In this document: piece by piece, positions 17,559 to 26,426 of the stretch
Layout of the letters: the number at the start of each line of letters is the position of its first letter
Numbering within the stretch: position 1 is the stretch's first letter
NCBI GenBank assembly: GCA_023426125.1
Contig: JAFABI010000105.1
Location: 62,001-126,000, forward strand
Direction: 5' to 3'
DNA: 64,000 nucleotides
Source of the DNA: Bacillota bacterium
GTDB taxonomy: Bacteria > Bacillota > Clostridia > Acetivibrionales > DTU013
The notes under the pieces: generated by a model
Told to the model about the DNA's origin: nothing
The model's database searches: none
Seen by the model: the letters and a program-made list of their open reading frames with translations, nothing else
Program-made: the position numbers and the translations under genes

Positions 17559-18610
17559 AGGGTAAAAACCTTCTCCTCCTCCGCCAGGGCAAGTGTTATC
17601 CCGTCATAGACCGTTTTACCGCAAATGACCGTTGAATTTGTGCAGGCAAGTACTGCGCAGGCCTCGGCTACACTTCCTGCTCCCGTGGTCTTTTTAACGA
17701 ACTCCGACTGCTGGAACCGGTGTTCAATCCTTCTTATTTCCTCTGCGGAATAAGTTTTAAAGGGAATTCCCCTCTCGCTGCAAAAATCCAGTATGCCTTT
17801 TTCGGAAGCTTTCAGATCAATGGATGCGATACAGCCTATGGAGAGCATGCTTTTGTTGTTTTCATCAAGAAATTCCTCAATGGCTTCCTGAATTTCCTGT
17901 TTTGATTTGCCTTTTTTGCAGCCGATGCCCAAAACAAGGTTCTTGGGCCTTATATATAGGATTCTGTCGCCCTCTACCGGTATGCGCGCACAATTTGACA
18001 ACGCAACCACCAGCTTGCAGGGGCTCTCATGGTTATACGGCAAAATATTGGCGGGCAGCATCCCATTAAGCTTGCTGTCATAAAAAAGGGAAACCTTTCC
18101 CCCGTTCACTAGCTCCGCACTGATATATTTCAAATTGCCGATGTTTTCAATTGCGCAATGATTGTCCGCTGCCAGCTCGTCAAAGGCAATCACTCCGTTT
18201 ATATCGGTCGCTGTCGTAATCACGGGTATTCCTCCAAGGATGGAGGCAACCCTTCCCGTCAGGCGGTTTGCACCGCCGATATGCCCGGACAGAAGGCTTA
18301 TTGAAAACCTGCCCAATTCATCCACCACCACGACCGCAGGGTCTGTCTTTTTATTCTTAATATACGGCGCAATACTTCTGACCGCAATTCCACAGGCCAT
18401 AATAAATATCAGCGCGTCATATTCAAAAAATATTTTTTTTATCAGCCCTTTAAAATCCGCAGAAAAGGGATGGATCATCACCAGTTCCCCATTCATGATG
18501 ACTTTGTCCATGTATTCGTTTTTTACGTAGATATCGGCTTCCAGCGCCCGGCCTATCCTGGCTGCAAGCTCGATCCCGTTTTTTGTAAGGGCGATGGCGG
18601 CAATCTTCAT
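17555..18610 (-). CDS. cbiG: Cobalt-precorrin-5A hydrolase CbiG
   Basis: 351 residues. It opens the delta-lactone of cobalt-precorrin-5A and releases acetaldehyde. Seen: the N-terminal domain with ALTKNGIELAARI and FIMACGIAVRSIAPYI, the core GRFSISLLSGHIGGANRLT followed by TATDINGVIAFDELA, and the C-terminal domain LVLGIGCKKGKSKQEI with CAVLA near the end. The three-part layout and length match the family. It overlaps cbiF and hemA by 4 bp each, typical of tight coupling. Confidence 0.93.
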   Translation of the reverse strand: MKIAAIALTKNGIELAARIGRALEADIYVKNEYMDKVIMNGELVMIHPFSADFKGLIKKIFFEYDALIFIMACGIAVRSIAPYIKNKKTDPAVVVVDELGRFSISLLSGHIGGANRLTGRVASILGGIPVITTATDINGVIAFDELAADNHCAIENIGNLKYISAELVNGGKVSLFYDSKLNGMLPANILPYNHESPCKLVVALSNCARIPVEGDRILYIRPKNLVLGIGCKKGKSKQEIQEAIEEFLDENNKSMLSIGCIASIDLKASEKGILDFCSERGIPFKTYSAEEIRRIEHRFQQSEFVKKTTGAGSVAEACAVLACTNSTVICGKTVYDGITLALAEEEKVFTL

Positions 18611-19359
18611 ATTCTTTCACTCCTGAATCCATGCGAAAAGTTTTTATCATAAAGCTTCGACAATTCATATCCGTCCCCGAGAAAATCCCCCACAACCACC
18701 AGGGCCGTCTTGTTTATGCCTTCCTGTCCCACCTTCCCGGCAATATCCTCAAGGGTCCCCCGGACTATTTTCTGCTCAGGCCAGGAGGCTTTGTAAACCA
18801 CTGCCACGGGAGTGTTACCGTCGTAACCGGTTTTAAGCTCTATCACAAGCTTCTCCAGCATTCCGACGCTCAAGAAAACAACCATTGTAGCCTTGTGCGC
18901 CGCAAGAGCCGCTATTTTTTCCCTCGCAGGTACTTCCGTCCTTCCTTCCATTCGGGTAAGGATTACTGTTTGCGAAACCCCGGGCAACGTATATTCCTTT
19001 TTCAGCGCAGCTGCAGCCGCCAGGAACGAACTGACGCCGGGTATGACCTCATACGCGATATCAAGCCTGTCCAGCGCGTCCATCTGTTCCCGTATTGCCC
19101 CAAAAACGGAAGGATCTCCGGTGTGAACCCTGGCAATGCTTTTTCCTGAAGCAGCTCCCTTTTCTATAATAGCAAGAACTTCGTCCAGTGTCATCCCCGC
19201 ACTGTCAAATATTTCAGCACCGGGCCCGGCGTACTTCAACAGTTCCCTGTTTACCAGAGAACCGGCATAGATTATAATGTCCGCCTCCTCAATACACCTT
19301 TTGCCTTTGACGGTAATCAACTCCGGATCGCCCGGACCCGCTCCGATAAAATACACCAT
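18607..19359 (-). CDS. cbiF: Cobalt-precorrin-4 C11-methyltransferase CbiF
   Basis: 250 residues. A tetrapyrrole methylase that adds the C11 methyl. FIGAGPGDPELITVKG opens the protein, ARVHTGDPSVFGAIREQMD is the SAM-binding loop, and EVIPGVSSFLAAAAALKKEYTLP with SQTVILTR is specific to CbiF/CobM. The ATG at 19359 has GGGGGTG upstream. A 102-bp gap with one diverged palindrome separates it from cbiET. Confidence 0.94.
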   Translation of the reverse strand: MVYFIGAGPGDPELITVKGKRCIEEADIIIYAGSLVNRELLKYAGPGAEIFDSAGMTLDEVLAIIEKGAASGKSIARVHTGDPSVFGAIREQMDALDRLDIAYEVIPGVSSFLAAAAALKKEYTLPGVSQTVILTRMEGRTEVPAREKIAALAAHKATMVVFLSVGMLEKLVIELKTGYDGNTPVAVVYKASWPEQKIVRGTLEDIAGKVGQEGINKTALVVVGDFLGDGYELSKLYDKNFSHGFRSERI

Positions 19360-19423
19360 TTACTACACCCCCGCTTTTCTTTCTATCGCTATAAAGCAAT
19401 CTCAATTCATATTATCCTGAAAA

Positions 19424-19449
19424 GGCGGCTGTGGGCAGCCACCCCTGCA
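19424..19449. repeat. Diverged palindromic repeat between cbiET and cbiF
   Basis: GGCGGCTG and CAGCCACC arms surround a TGGG centre, and the right end runs into CCCTGCA. The layout resembles the GTAGGGGCG repeats, but the inner stem is again different and still self-complementary. The rest of the 102-bp gap has nothing visible. Confidence 0.55.
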
Positions 19450-19461
19450 TCTCACACCATT

Positions 19462-20691
19462 CTATCTTTCCGCGCTTATGATATAAACCGGATTCAAGGC
19501 CTGCAGCATATGCCTGCCTCCAACCGGGCGTCCTCTCGATACCGCTATATTGACAATGTCTATGTCGCGGAAGCCTTTCGCCCTCAGGAGCTCCATCGCC
19601 TCACACGCATTTTCCAGCACCACTGCATTGATTACCACCCTGAGCCCCGTGCCTTCTGCCCGGGATATCCGGTCCAATATTCCCTCCATGGAGCCTCCGG
19701 AGCCGCCGATAAAAACCCTGTCCGGCTGCGGAAGTCCTTCCAATACTTCCGGCGCCTCCCCTTCGACCACAGTCACGTTCCTCAATCCGAATCTCTCAAT
19801 GTTCCGTTTGATAAGCTCAACGGCGTCCTGCTCCTTTTCCACAGCATAGACACGGCCGCTTTTCGCCTTTAGCCCGCACTCTACCGAAACCGACCCGGTA
19901 CCCGCGCCAATATCGTAAATTACCGAATCCTCCCTCAGACGAAGCCTGGCCAGGGTTACGGCCCTTACTTCCTCCTTCGTCATGGGGACTTCCCCACGGA
20001 TAAACATTTCGTCAGGAATCCCCCCGGTCTCATAATCCCAGGCCGGGACCGGCCTGACCGTATTTCCGGCGCTTTCCAGCAGCATTATGGAAAGTGTGTC
20101 AAACTCCAGCCTGCAAATATCCTCCGGCAGTCCTTCGACAATTCTCTCTTCCGGATAGGACAGCTTTTCCCCTACTGTAACCCTTACATGCCCCATCCCT
20201 CTCGCTAACAGCTCTCTGCATACGCCGACGGGAGAAGAGGCCCCGCCGGTAAAAACAGCAACCTTCCGGTATTTTTCCACAGCATCGGCGATATCCGCCC
20301 CTTCCCTTCCATGAAGACTTAGAATGCGGCTGTCCTCCCAGCTCTTATTTATTTTAGCACATAAATACTGAAGTGAGCTTATTCCCGGGAAAACCTCCAT
20401 TTCAATATTTCCAAGCCTGCTTTTTAAAAAGCCCGTGATGCTGAAAATGCCGGGATCTCCCGACGCAAGCACCGTCATGGCTTTTTTCCCGATATTCTCC
20501 AGAATATACCGCTCAATCTCCTGGAGCCTGCTGCCGATGACCAGCTCTTCCTTGTTCAAATGCCTGAAAAGCTCCAGATTCCGCCTTCCTCCCATCAGCA
20601 CGTCGCTGGCGTCAATGACCCTCTGTGCGGCAGGGTAAACATATTCTGGATTGCCCGGTCCGATCCCTACGATAAAAAGCTTGTTACACAT
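19462..20691 (-). CDS. cbiET: Fused cobalt-precorrin-7 C5-methyltransferase / C15-methyltransferase-decarboxylase CbiET
   Basis: 409 residues. Residues about 1-205 are CbiE, a tetrapyrrole methylase (VGIGPGNPEYVYPAA, VLASGDPGIFSITGFL). Residues about 215-409 are CbiT, a Rossmann SAM methyltransferase (VIYDIGAGTGSVSVECGL, VFIGGSGGSMEGIL). Together they methylate C5 and C15 and decarboxylate the C12 side chain. The fused form equals CobL of the aerobic pathway. The start overlaps cbiD by 8 bp. Confidence 0.94.
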   Translation of the reverse strand: MCNKLFIVGIGPGNPEYVYPAAQRVIDASDVLMGGRRNLELFRHLNKEELVIGSRLQEIERYILENIGKKAMTVLASGDPGIFSITGFLKSRLGNIEMEVFPGISSLQYLCAKINKSWEDSRILSLHGREGADIADAVEKYRKVAVFTGGASSPVGVCRELLARGMGHVRVTVGEKLSYPEERIVEGLPEDICRLEFDTLSIMLLESAGNTVRPVPAWDYETGGIPDEMFIRGEVPMTKEEVRAVTLARLRLREDSVIYDIGAGTGSVSVECGLKAKSGRVYAVEKEQDAVELIKRNIERFGLRNVTVVEGEAPEVLEGLPQPDRVFIGGSGGSMEGILDRISRAEGTGLRVVINAVVLENACEAMELLRAKGFRDIDIVNIAVSRGRPVGGRHMLQALNPVYIISAER

Positions 20692-21820
20692 AGCTGCCCC
20701 CTGCCTCCTTGATCAATTCCATTGCGTTTTTATCTATTGCAAGGATTGTATTGTCCTCATAAAAAAGAACGCTTCCCACCTTCAACTTGCCAAAGGCATA
20801 CGCCATGCACCTGCCTGAAGCATTTTCCACGATCCTGGTAAAAACCGCCGAAAGTCCTTGTTGCTTGATAATCTCCACTGCAGCTTCCGTTGTATGGCAC
20901 TGATATATCCTGGAAACAGTGTCGGCAGCAGCCCCTTCAAGGGCGGCATAGGCCGTAAGCGTTTCCATCCTCCCGTCGGCAACTCTGCTATGCGTATGGA
21001 ATATCCCGGCGGCCACCTTTACCAGCTTGCCTATATGGCCCACGATCAAAAGCTTTTCCAGGCCGTACTCCACAGCCTTATCCAGCATATATCCGATAAA
21101 ATTGCTGATCTTAATCATATGGCTTTTATCCAGTCCAAGTCTTTCCTCAATAAAGCTTTCGCCATAGTTTCCAAAAACATACACTGCAAATCCGGCGCCT
21201 TTTGCAGCCATCACCTTCAATTCCACCGCCAGGGCTTCCTTCCACGCCTCTTCGGACATCGGGTTGACAATGCCGGAGGTCCCTATGATGGAGATTCCCC
21301 CGACGATCCCCAGCTTGGGGTTATAGGTCTTTAGCGCCGCTTCCGCCCCTCCCGGCACAAAAAGGGTGATGATAACACCCTCCTTTTGCGGCAGGACCTC
21401 CTCCACCTCCTTGAGGATCATCTGCATGGGCACAGGGTTGATGGCCGGCTTTCCCACTTCCACCTTCAAACCCGGCAAAGTGACAATCCCAATCCCCTCG
21501 CCGGTGCGCACCTCAATTCCCGGAGAAGCTTTTCTTTCCGCTTCCGCATATATTTTCAGCCCTGTAGTCACATCCGGGTCGTCGCCTCCGTCTTTTACCA
21601 CGGAACACCCGGCCTTATCCGGCAGGACAGCTACGTCTGTTACAGGCAGGGTAAGCCTTACTCCTGCAGGAGTATCGATTGCCGCACTCTCGACGGCTTT
21701 CTGCGAAAACAGCATCAACGCTGAGGCCTTTGATGCAGCTGCTGCACACGACCCGGTAGTATACCCTTTTCTAAACCGCCTGCCATTCACAACCACATAT
21801 TCGTCCAGGATCGTATCCAT
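20684..21820 (-). CDS. cbiD: Cobalt-precorrin-5B C1-methyltransferase CbiD
   Basis: 378 residues. It methylates C1, an activity specific to the anaerobic route. The N-terminal RKGYTTGSCAAAASKASALML and the VKDGGDDPDVTTGL motif are diagnostic. GGISIIGTSGIVNPMSEEAW and VGHIGKLVKVAAGIFHTHSR follow in the usual order. The ATG at 21820 lies 1 bp after the cbiC stop, with GGGAG upstream. Confidence 0.95.
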   Translation of the reverse strand: MDTILDEYVVVNGRRFRKGYTTGSCAAAASKASALMLFSQKAVESAAIDTPAGVRLTLPVTDVAVLPDKAGCSVVKDGGDDPDVTTGLKIYAEAERKASPGIEVRTGEGIGIVTLPGLKVEVGKPAINPVPMQMILKEVEEVLPQKEGVIITLFVPGGAEAALKTYNPKLGIVGGISIIGTSGIVNPMSEEAWKEALAVELKVMAAKGAGFAVYVFGNYGESFIEERLGLDKSHMIKISNFIGYMLDKAVEYGLEKLLIVGHIGKLVKVAAGIFHTHSRVADGRMETLTAYAALEGAAADTVSRIYQCHTTEAAVEIIKQQGLSAVFTRIVENASGRCMAYAFGKLKVGSVLFYEDNTILAIDKNAMELIKEAGGSYV

Positions 21821-21821
21821 C

Positions 21822-22457
21822 TCAGGTCTCCCCTATCATCCTCACCAACGCGTTCACAATAGCCGCCGCTATATTGCTCCCGCCCTTCCTGCCTTCCGAA
21901 ACAATATACGGCACCCCGGCCGCTTTCAGTAATTCCTTGGATTCCACCACATTCACAAAGCCCACCGGAACTCCTATAACCAGCGCAGGACTCACGGCTC
22001 CCTCATTGATAAGTTCCACAAGCCTTATCAGCGCAGTTGGGGCATTTCCGATTGCAAATATCCTGTTGTTTGGGTCCTTCACAGCCTTTTCCATACATAC
22101 GGCAGACCTTGTGATATTTCTCTCCAATGCAGCTTGCGCCACATCCTCGTCGTCTATATAACAGGCGATACTGCCTCCGTGCTTCAAGAAGCCTTTTTTA
22201 TTGATGCCGGCGGCTGCCATTTTCGTATCCGTCACGAGGCCGGCGCTCGATTTTATAGCCTCAAATGCCTTTGTCACAGCGTCTTCGCTTATTTTTATAC
22301 TATCTGCAAAATCAAAATCGGCGGTTGTGTGTATCACCCTTTTTATAATGCTTTCATGAAAAGGGGGAAAACATTTTTCACCCAGCAGCTGGGAAATGAT
22401 CTCGAAGCTCCTCTTTTCAATGTCCTGCGGTTTAATAATCTCAATCCCCTTCAGCAT
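21822..22457 (-). CDS. cbiC: Cobalt-precorrin-8 methylmutase CbiC
   Basis: 211 residues. It moves a methyl from C11 to C12 to give cobyrinate. The catalytic histidine is in RVIHTTADFDFA (residues 40-51). SSAGLVTDTKMAAAGI and FAIGNAPTALIRL match the family, as does VIGVPVGFVNVVESKE. This is the first gene of the corrinoid operon; GAGGTGAAGGG precedes the ATG at 22457. The riboswitch and its terminator lie 120-390 bp upstream. Confidence 0.95.
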   Translation of the reverse strand: MLKGIEIIKPQDIEKRSFEIISQLLGEKCFPPFHESIIKRVIHTTADFDFADSIKISEDAVTKAFEAIKSSAGLVTDTKMAAAGINKKGFLKHGGSIACYIDDEDVAQAALERNITRSAVCMEKAVKDPNNRIFAIGNAPTALIRLVELINEGAVSPALVIGVPVGFVNVVESKELLKAAGVPYIVSEGRKGGSNIAAAIVNALVRMIGET

Positions 22458-22473
22458 CCCTTCACCTCTTTAA

Positions 22474-22500
22474 GCGGACGCGCTAATAGCGCGCCCCTAC
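22474..22500. repeat. Palindromic repeat in the cbiC leader (variant)
   Basis: A GCGGACG...CGCCCCTAC element whose centre is CGCTAATAGCG instead of CGCAATGCG. The enlarged inner arms are still complementary. It sits between the riboswitch terminator and the cbiC ribosome binding site. Confidence 0.75.
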
Positions 22501-22572
22501 ACTTTTCTCTCGAATGAATTCGTAAACTCAAATCCTGCGTCATTGGCTTGATAAAAACTTGAAAATTCACAT

Positions 22573-22605
22573 ATAAAAAAGCTTCCGGACAATTATCAGG
22601 AAGCT
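22573..22605 (-). terminator. Intrinsic terminator of cobalamin riboswitch 1
   Basis: On the minus strand AGCTTCC and GGAAGCT form a stem around TGATAATTGTCC, followed by TTTTTT. It lies between the B12 box and cbiC, so it is the natural off switch of the leader. Confidence 0.8.
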
Positions 22606-22681
22606 ATTTGAATCCACTGGAAAAATCCTATGCATTCAAGCCACCCTCCATCTCTCGTAGAGTTAACAGTGCAACCAAACA

Positions 22682-22850
22682 GGCAGGTCTTCTGGCTCTA
22701 GCCTCATTGCACCTTCTGCCTTCCCGGTTGGATAAACCAGTGGCATTCCTGAAGATACTCAGCTATCACAGCGGCGGGACCGCGTGGGATTCAAACCCAC
22801 TTCCCTTTTCACCGGCCCGTCCCCCATACAGAGGTTTGGCCGGCACCTGT
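22682..22850 (-). promoter_or_regulatory. Cobalamin riboswitch 1 (controls the cbi/hem operon)
   Basis: The minus strand carries the B12 box AGCCAGAAGACCTGCC at 22697-22682. Upstream are GCCACTGG, the core CGGGAAGGC, and the GGGAAGTGGG and GGTGCCGGCC segments typical of the cobalamin aptamer. Adenosylcobalamin binding would favour the downstream terminator and shut off cbiC to cobD. Confidence 0.95.
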
Positions 22851-22875
22851 TTCAACAATATTTAATTCTATATAC

Positions 22876-22904
22876 AGACTACTTTAATTTTAAATGCTTG
22901 TCAA
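22876..22904 (-). promoter_or_regulatory. Putative promoter of riboswitch 1
   Basis: TTGACA (22904-22899) lies 17 bases from TAGTCT (22881-22876). The same pair with the same spacing precedes riboswitch 2, and the surrounding 40 bp are almost identical. The rest of 22905-23034 has no recognised feature. Confidence 0.55.
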
Positions 22905-23034
22905 TGCACTTTTCCATTATTTCTATTAATTATCCACCATGCTTTGCAACCTTCAAAGACGTACTTTTTGAAGGACGCAGGCAAAACCGTCGCCCACTTG
23001 CACCCCTTGGAATACTTTCCTTTTAAGCCTTTTT

Positions 23035-23805
23035 TCATAAATTAATAAAGAAGCCTTTGCCGCTGATTTGCTCAACATTGATTTTAAATACTTTGCTGAT
23101 CGTCTCAGCGGTCATTACCGCTTCTGGCCTGTCATAGCCCACAATCTTTCCCTGGTCCAGGATACAGACCTTGTCGCTGTAACGGTAGGCATCGTTCAGA
23201 TCGTGCATGATGGCCACAACGAGAATTCCTTTCTTCCTTACCCGCTCCTTCAAAAGTCTGATCATATTGGCTTTGTGGCAAATATCCAGCGCCGAAAACG
23301 CTTCATCCAGATAGATGACCGACGTATCCTGGGCAAGTGCGGCTGCAAGGATCACCCGCTGCTGCTCACCGCCGCTGATATCGGTAATCATTTTGTCTTT
23401 AAACCCGAGCACCTCCGTTTCCCGCATGGCGTCGATAATGATTTGATAATCCTCTTGACTCAAATCGTTCAAATCCCTCTTATAGGGATAGCGGCCCAGA
23501 GAAATCAATTCCAGGCAGGTAAAAGGAAACGGGAATACTTGCTTCTGGTTGATCACGGTGAATAGCCTGGCCCGCTGGTTTGGGGGAATGCGATTGAGGT
23601 CCCGGCCGCATATTTTTACGGTGTCTTCAGGCAGCGGCAGCAGACCCGTGATCAATTTGACCAGGGTCGTCTTCCCCGAACCGTTGGGACCGATGATGGA
23701 AACAAATCCGTCCTCCATATCGAGACTGATATTTTCAAACAGCATTTTTTGACCATAGCTGAAAGAGAGGTTTTTGATTCCAACCCGGCAATCACAACTG
23801 TTCAT
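23035..23805 (-). CDS. ABC transporter ATP-binding protein, FecE/BtuD type
   Basis: 256 residues. It powers uptake of corrinoid or another metal chelate together with the permease that overlaps it by 4 bp. Seen: Walker A GPNGSGKTT (about 38-46), Q-loop VINQKQVFPF, signature ISGGEQQRV, Walker B TSVIYLDEAFSALD, and the switch histidine in VAIMHDLNDA. It is the last gene of the unit headed by riboswitch 2, so B12 or a precursor is the likely cargo. Substrate is inferred from context. Confidence 0.9.
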   Translation of the reverse strand: MNSCDCRVGIKNLSFSYGQKMLFENISLDMEDGFVSIIGPNGSGKTTLVKLITGLLPLPEDTVKICGRDLNRIPPNQRARLFTVINQKQVFPFPFTCLELISLGRYPYKRDLNDLSQEDYQIIIDAMRETEVLGFKDKMITDISGGEQQRVILAAALAQDTSVIYLDEAFSALDICHKANMIRLLKERVRKKGILVVAIMHDLNDAYRYSDKVCILDQGKIVGYDRPEAVMTAETISKVFKINVEQISGKGFFINL

Positions 23806-24881
23806 ACGTTTATCCTCCCTCTTTTTGCTCTCCGGATAAACAGATAAATAAAGAAAGGTCCCCCAATCAGCGTCGTCAATACGCCTACCGGTATTTCACT
23901 GGTGAATACCACGCGGGAGAAATTGTCGGCCAATACCAGAAGCAGGGCGCCGGCCAGGGAGGACAAAGGCAAAAGATACCGGTTGTTTGAGGTAACCGCA
24001 AAGCGTAACAAATGGGGTACCACCAGACCGACGAAGCCTATAATCCCGCTGACCGATACGCAGGCAGCCGTTAAAAGCGAAGCCGAAAGGATGAGTATCC
24101 AACGGACCCGTTTGACATTCACCCCTAAAATGCGGGCATTCTCCTCGCCGGTACATAAAATATTCAGTTCATTGGCGTAATAAAAGCAGATGAAGCTGCA
24201 AAGCAGGACAATCGGCACCAGGATCAGCACATGTCCCCAGTTTCTGGCTGCCAGGCTTCCCATAATCCAGAAAATAATCGCGCCGACTTCCTCCCCGGCC
24301 GCATTTTTCAGGATACTGATACCCGCAGACAGGATGGAGCTGACAATAATCCCCGCAATAATCAGATTACTGGAATTTAGCCCGTTACTCCGGTTGGCAA
24401 TCGCCGTTACCAAAAACAGCGTAGCCAGCGCCCCCGCCAATGCTGCCGGCAAAACCGGGATTGAGGCCAGGGCCATGATGCCGGATACATAGATGGCAAT
24501 GGAAGCCCCCAGTGCCGCTCCGGTGGATATCCCAAGCGTGTAGGGATCGGCCAGGGGATTCATCAGCAAGGACTGGAAGACTGCCCCGGATACCGAGAGC
24601 CCGGCCCCAACAAAGACGGCGCACAGGATCCTTGGCAGCCGGATATCCCAGACAATCGCCGTTATGCCCGCCGAAATGCCATCGTACCATTGGGGCTGCC
24701 AGAATAATTTTCCGGTGACGATTCGGATAATTTGCACTAATGAAACCTTCGCTTCGCCTAAATTGGCGCAAACAATAACAGCCGCAATAATTGACACAGC
24801 AAAAGCGAGCATCAGCAAAGTGCAGGTTCGTCTTCTTGTTTTCAGGTTGTTCGCTTCCTCCGGAATTCTGCTTCTACTCAT
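23802..24881 (-). CDS. ABC transporter permease, FecCD/BtuC family
   Basis: 359 residues from the ATG at 24881, chosen for the AGGTGAGCCT before it and for the 4-bp gap after cbiL; an upstream ATG at 24914 has no site. About nine to ten hydrophobic helices are visible, with the family signatures GAVFQSLLMNPLADPYTLGISTGAALGAS and SGIIGFVGLVVPHLLRF and an ILADNFSRVVF-like end. These permeases import B12, haem or siderophores. Next to cbiL and under a cobalamin riboswitch, it is most likely a corrinoid or tetrapyrrole importer. Confidence 0.9.
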   Translation of the reverse strand: MSRSRIPEEANNLKTRRRTCTLLMLAFAVSIIAAVIVCANLGEAKVSLVQIIRIVTGKLFWQPQWYDGISAGITAIVWDIRLPRILCAVFVGAGLSVSGAVFQSLLMNPLADPYTLGISTGAALGASIAIYVSGIMALASIPVLPAALAGALATLFLVTAIANRSNGLNSSNLIIAGIIVSSILSAGISILKNAAGEEVGAIIFWIMGSLAARNWGHVLILVPIVLLCSFICFYYANELNILCTGEENARILGVNVKRVRWILILSASLLTAACVSVSGIIGFVGLVVPHLLRFAVTSNNRYLLPLSSLAGALLLVLADNFSRVVFTSEIPVGVLTTLIGGPFFIYLFIRRAKRGRINV

Positions 24882-24885
24882 AGGC

Positions 24886-25590
24886 TCACCTGTCCTGCCG
24901 GTTTTTTCTGGCATGGACCACCGTCAAATATTCTTTGTTTTCCTCCAATGCTTTAATGGTGTCCAGTTTCACTTCAGCATCTTCAAAACCGCACCGTATT
25001 GCAAAAAAGGAGTCGCCGGCCATGTCCTGTTCTTTCAGAATATCGATGAGCCTTCCTTCCCGCCTGTAAACCTTCATAAATAGAAGCGAATCCGAGCAGG
25101 CAACTACTTTCTTGATCTGCTCATCCGGTGCATTCATGGGAACAATGGACAATATTTCATCTTTTTCCACCAGCGGTTTATTGGCCAGGGCTGCAGCCGC
25201 GCAAAACGAAGGAATCCCGGGGATGGTTTCGATATCCACTTTTCCTTTCGCCGCCTTCACGATATAGCCATAGGTACTGTACACACCCGGATCGCCCAGA
25301 GTAATAAAGCCGACATTCTTTCCCTGCCCTGCGTAATGTTCAATAAGGGCGGCCGCTTTTTCCCCTGCCCGGTTAAAGACTTCTTCCTCCGTCACCATTG
25401 GAAAATGAATGTATTCGATGATCAAATCCTTTTTTAAGTATTTACCGGCTATTTTCCGGGCTACCCCTTCCTTTCCCTTTTGAGTTTCCGGAATTAACAG
25501 CACATCCAGTTTTCCCAGCACTTCAACTGCTTTGATGGTTAATAGCTTTTCATCTCCGGGTCCGACCCCGATTCCGTAAAATTTGCCCAC
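24886..25590 (-). CDS. cbiL: Cobalt-factor II / precorrin-2 C20-methyltransferase CbiL
   Basis: 234 residues from a GTG at 25590, selected because AGGAGG lies eight bases upstream; the frame also opens at an ATG at 25629 without a site. CbiL methylates C20, the step just after cobalt insertion. FYGIGVGPGDEKLLTIKA begins the protein, LIPETQKGKEGVARKIA and ITLGDPGVYSTYGYI follow, then IPGIPSFCAAAALANKPL. It is the only dedicated ring-methylating enzyme outside the main operon; here it is placed with the transporters. Confidence 0.92.
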   Translation of the reverse strand: MGKFYGIGVGPGDEKLLTIKAVEVLGKLDVLLIPETQKGKEGVARKIAGKYLKKDLIIEYIHFPMVTEEEVFNRAGEKAAALIEHYAGQGKNVGFITLGDPGVYSTYGYIVKAAKGKVDIETIPGIPSFCAAAALANKPLVEKDEILSIVPMNAPDEQIKKVVACSDSLLFMKVYRREGRLIDILKEQDMAGDSFFAIRCGFEDAEVKLDTIKALEENKEYLTVVHARKNRQDR

Positions 25591-25631
25591 GCGGACTTCC
25601 TCCTGATCTTTTTTATTGATTAAAAGCATTT

Positions 25632-26372
25632 TTATTCAGAAACTTTATAACACCTCCATAAGGATAAGACGAAAAACAGCACCAGGTAAACCACCACAAT
25701 GATAATGCTTCTCAAATAAAACGGCTGATAGGTTGCGATGGCTCTGAGCATGATTGAAACATGCGTCAGCGGCAGGATATAAATGAATTCCCTTAAAACA
25801 ACAGGAAGCTGGTCAACGGAAAAAAAGGTACCGCAGAGAAACGTCATCGGCACCATCACAAAGGTCCCAAATCTGGTCATATCGGCGTGGGATTTCACTA
25901 CCAGCGCACCCAGCATCCCCAGGCAGGCAAAGGTCAGTCCGGACAAAAGCATGATCAGGACAAAGCCCGGGGTTACATTCAAGCTGACCTGAAAAAGCCT
26001 TGCGATGCCTAAAACAATGACTCCGCAGAATACCCCGCGGAAGCCGCCCGCCATCGCCTTGCCCAGGCAGAAATTAAACAGGGACACAGGCGCTATCATC
26101 ACCTGCTCAAAGGTCTTATCATAAAGCCTGCTGGTATTCAACGTAATCGATATGGCGCGATAGCTTGTATTCATGGTCGTCAAGGCAATGACCCCCGGTA
26201 TCAGGAATTTGATATAGGTGACCCCCTTCAGCGAAAAGGACGCGCCCATCCCAAAGCCAAAGGCTACAATATAAAGGACAGGCAATATCAAAGCCCCGGC
26301 GATGATCTGGATAAAACTCCTTTTAAAAACGATCCACTCTTCCCAGAGGATCGGAATCAGTTCTTTCATCAT
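25632..26372 (-). CDS. ABC-2 type transporter permease
   Basis: 246 residues with six predicted membrane helices and the ABC-2 pattern seen in NodJ/DrrB-like exporters (GVIALTTMNTSYRAISI, then PVSLFNFCLGKAMAGG and the late LPLTHVSIMLRAI). It forms an efflux or assembly complex with the ATPase encoded 54 bp upstream. A drug or lipid exporter would be the default guess, but the operon is corrinoid-linked, so export of a tetrapyrrole or help in placing the surface proteins is possible. The substrate is not shown. Confidence 0.85.
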   Translation of the reverse strand: MMKELIPILWEEWIVFKRSFIQIIAGALILPVLYIVAFGFGMGASFSLKGVTYIKFLIPGVIALTTMNTSYRAISITLNTSRLYDKTFEQVMIAPVSLFNFCLGKAMAGGFRGVFCGVIVLGIARLFQVSLNVTPGFVLIMLLSGLTFACLGMLGALVVKSHADMTRFGTFVMVPMTFLCGTFFSVDQLPVVLREFIYILPLTHVSIMLRAIATYQPFYLRSIIIVVVYLVLFFVLSLWRCYKVSE

Positions 26373-26426
26373 AACGTTTACCGGCCTTCCTCTCTTCCTG
26401 TGTTTGTCCGCGTGGCGGCGCTGTAC

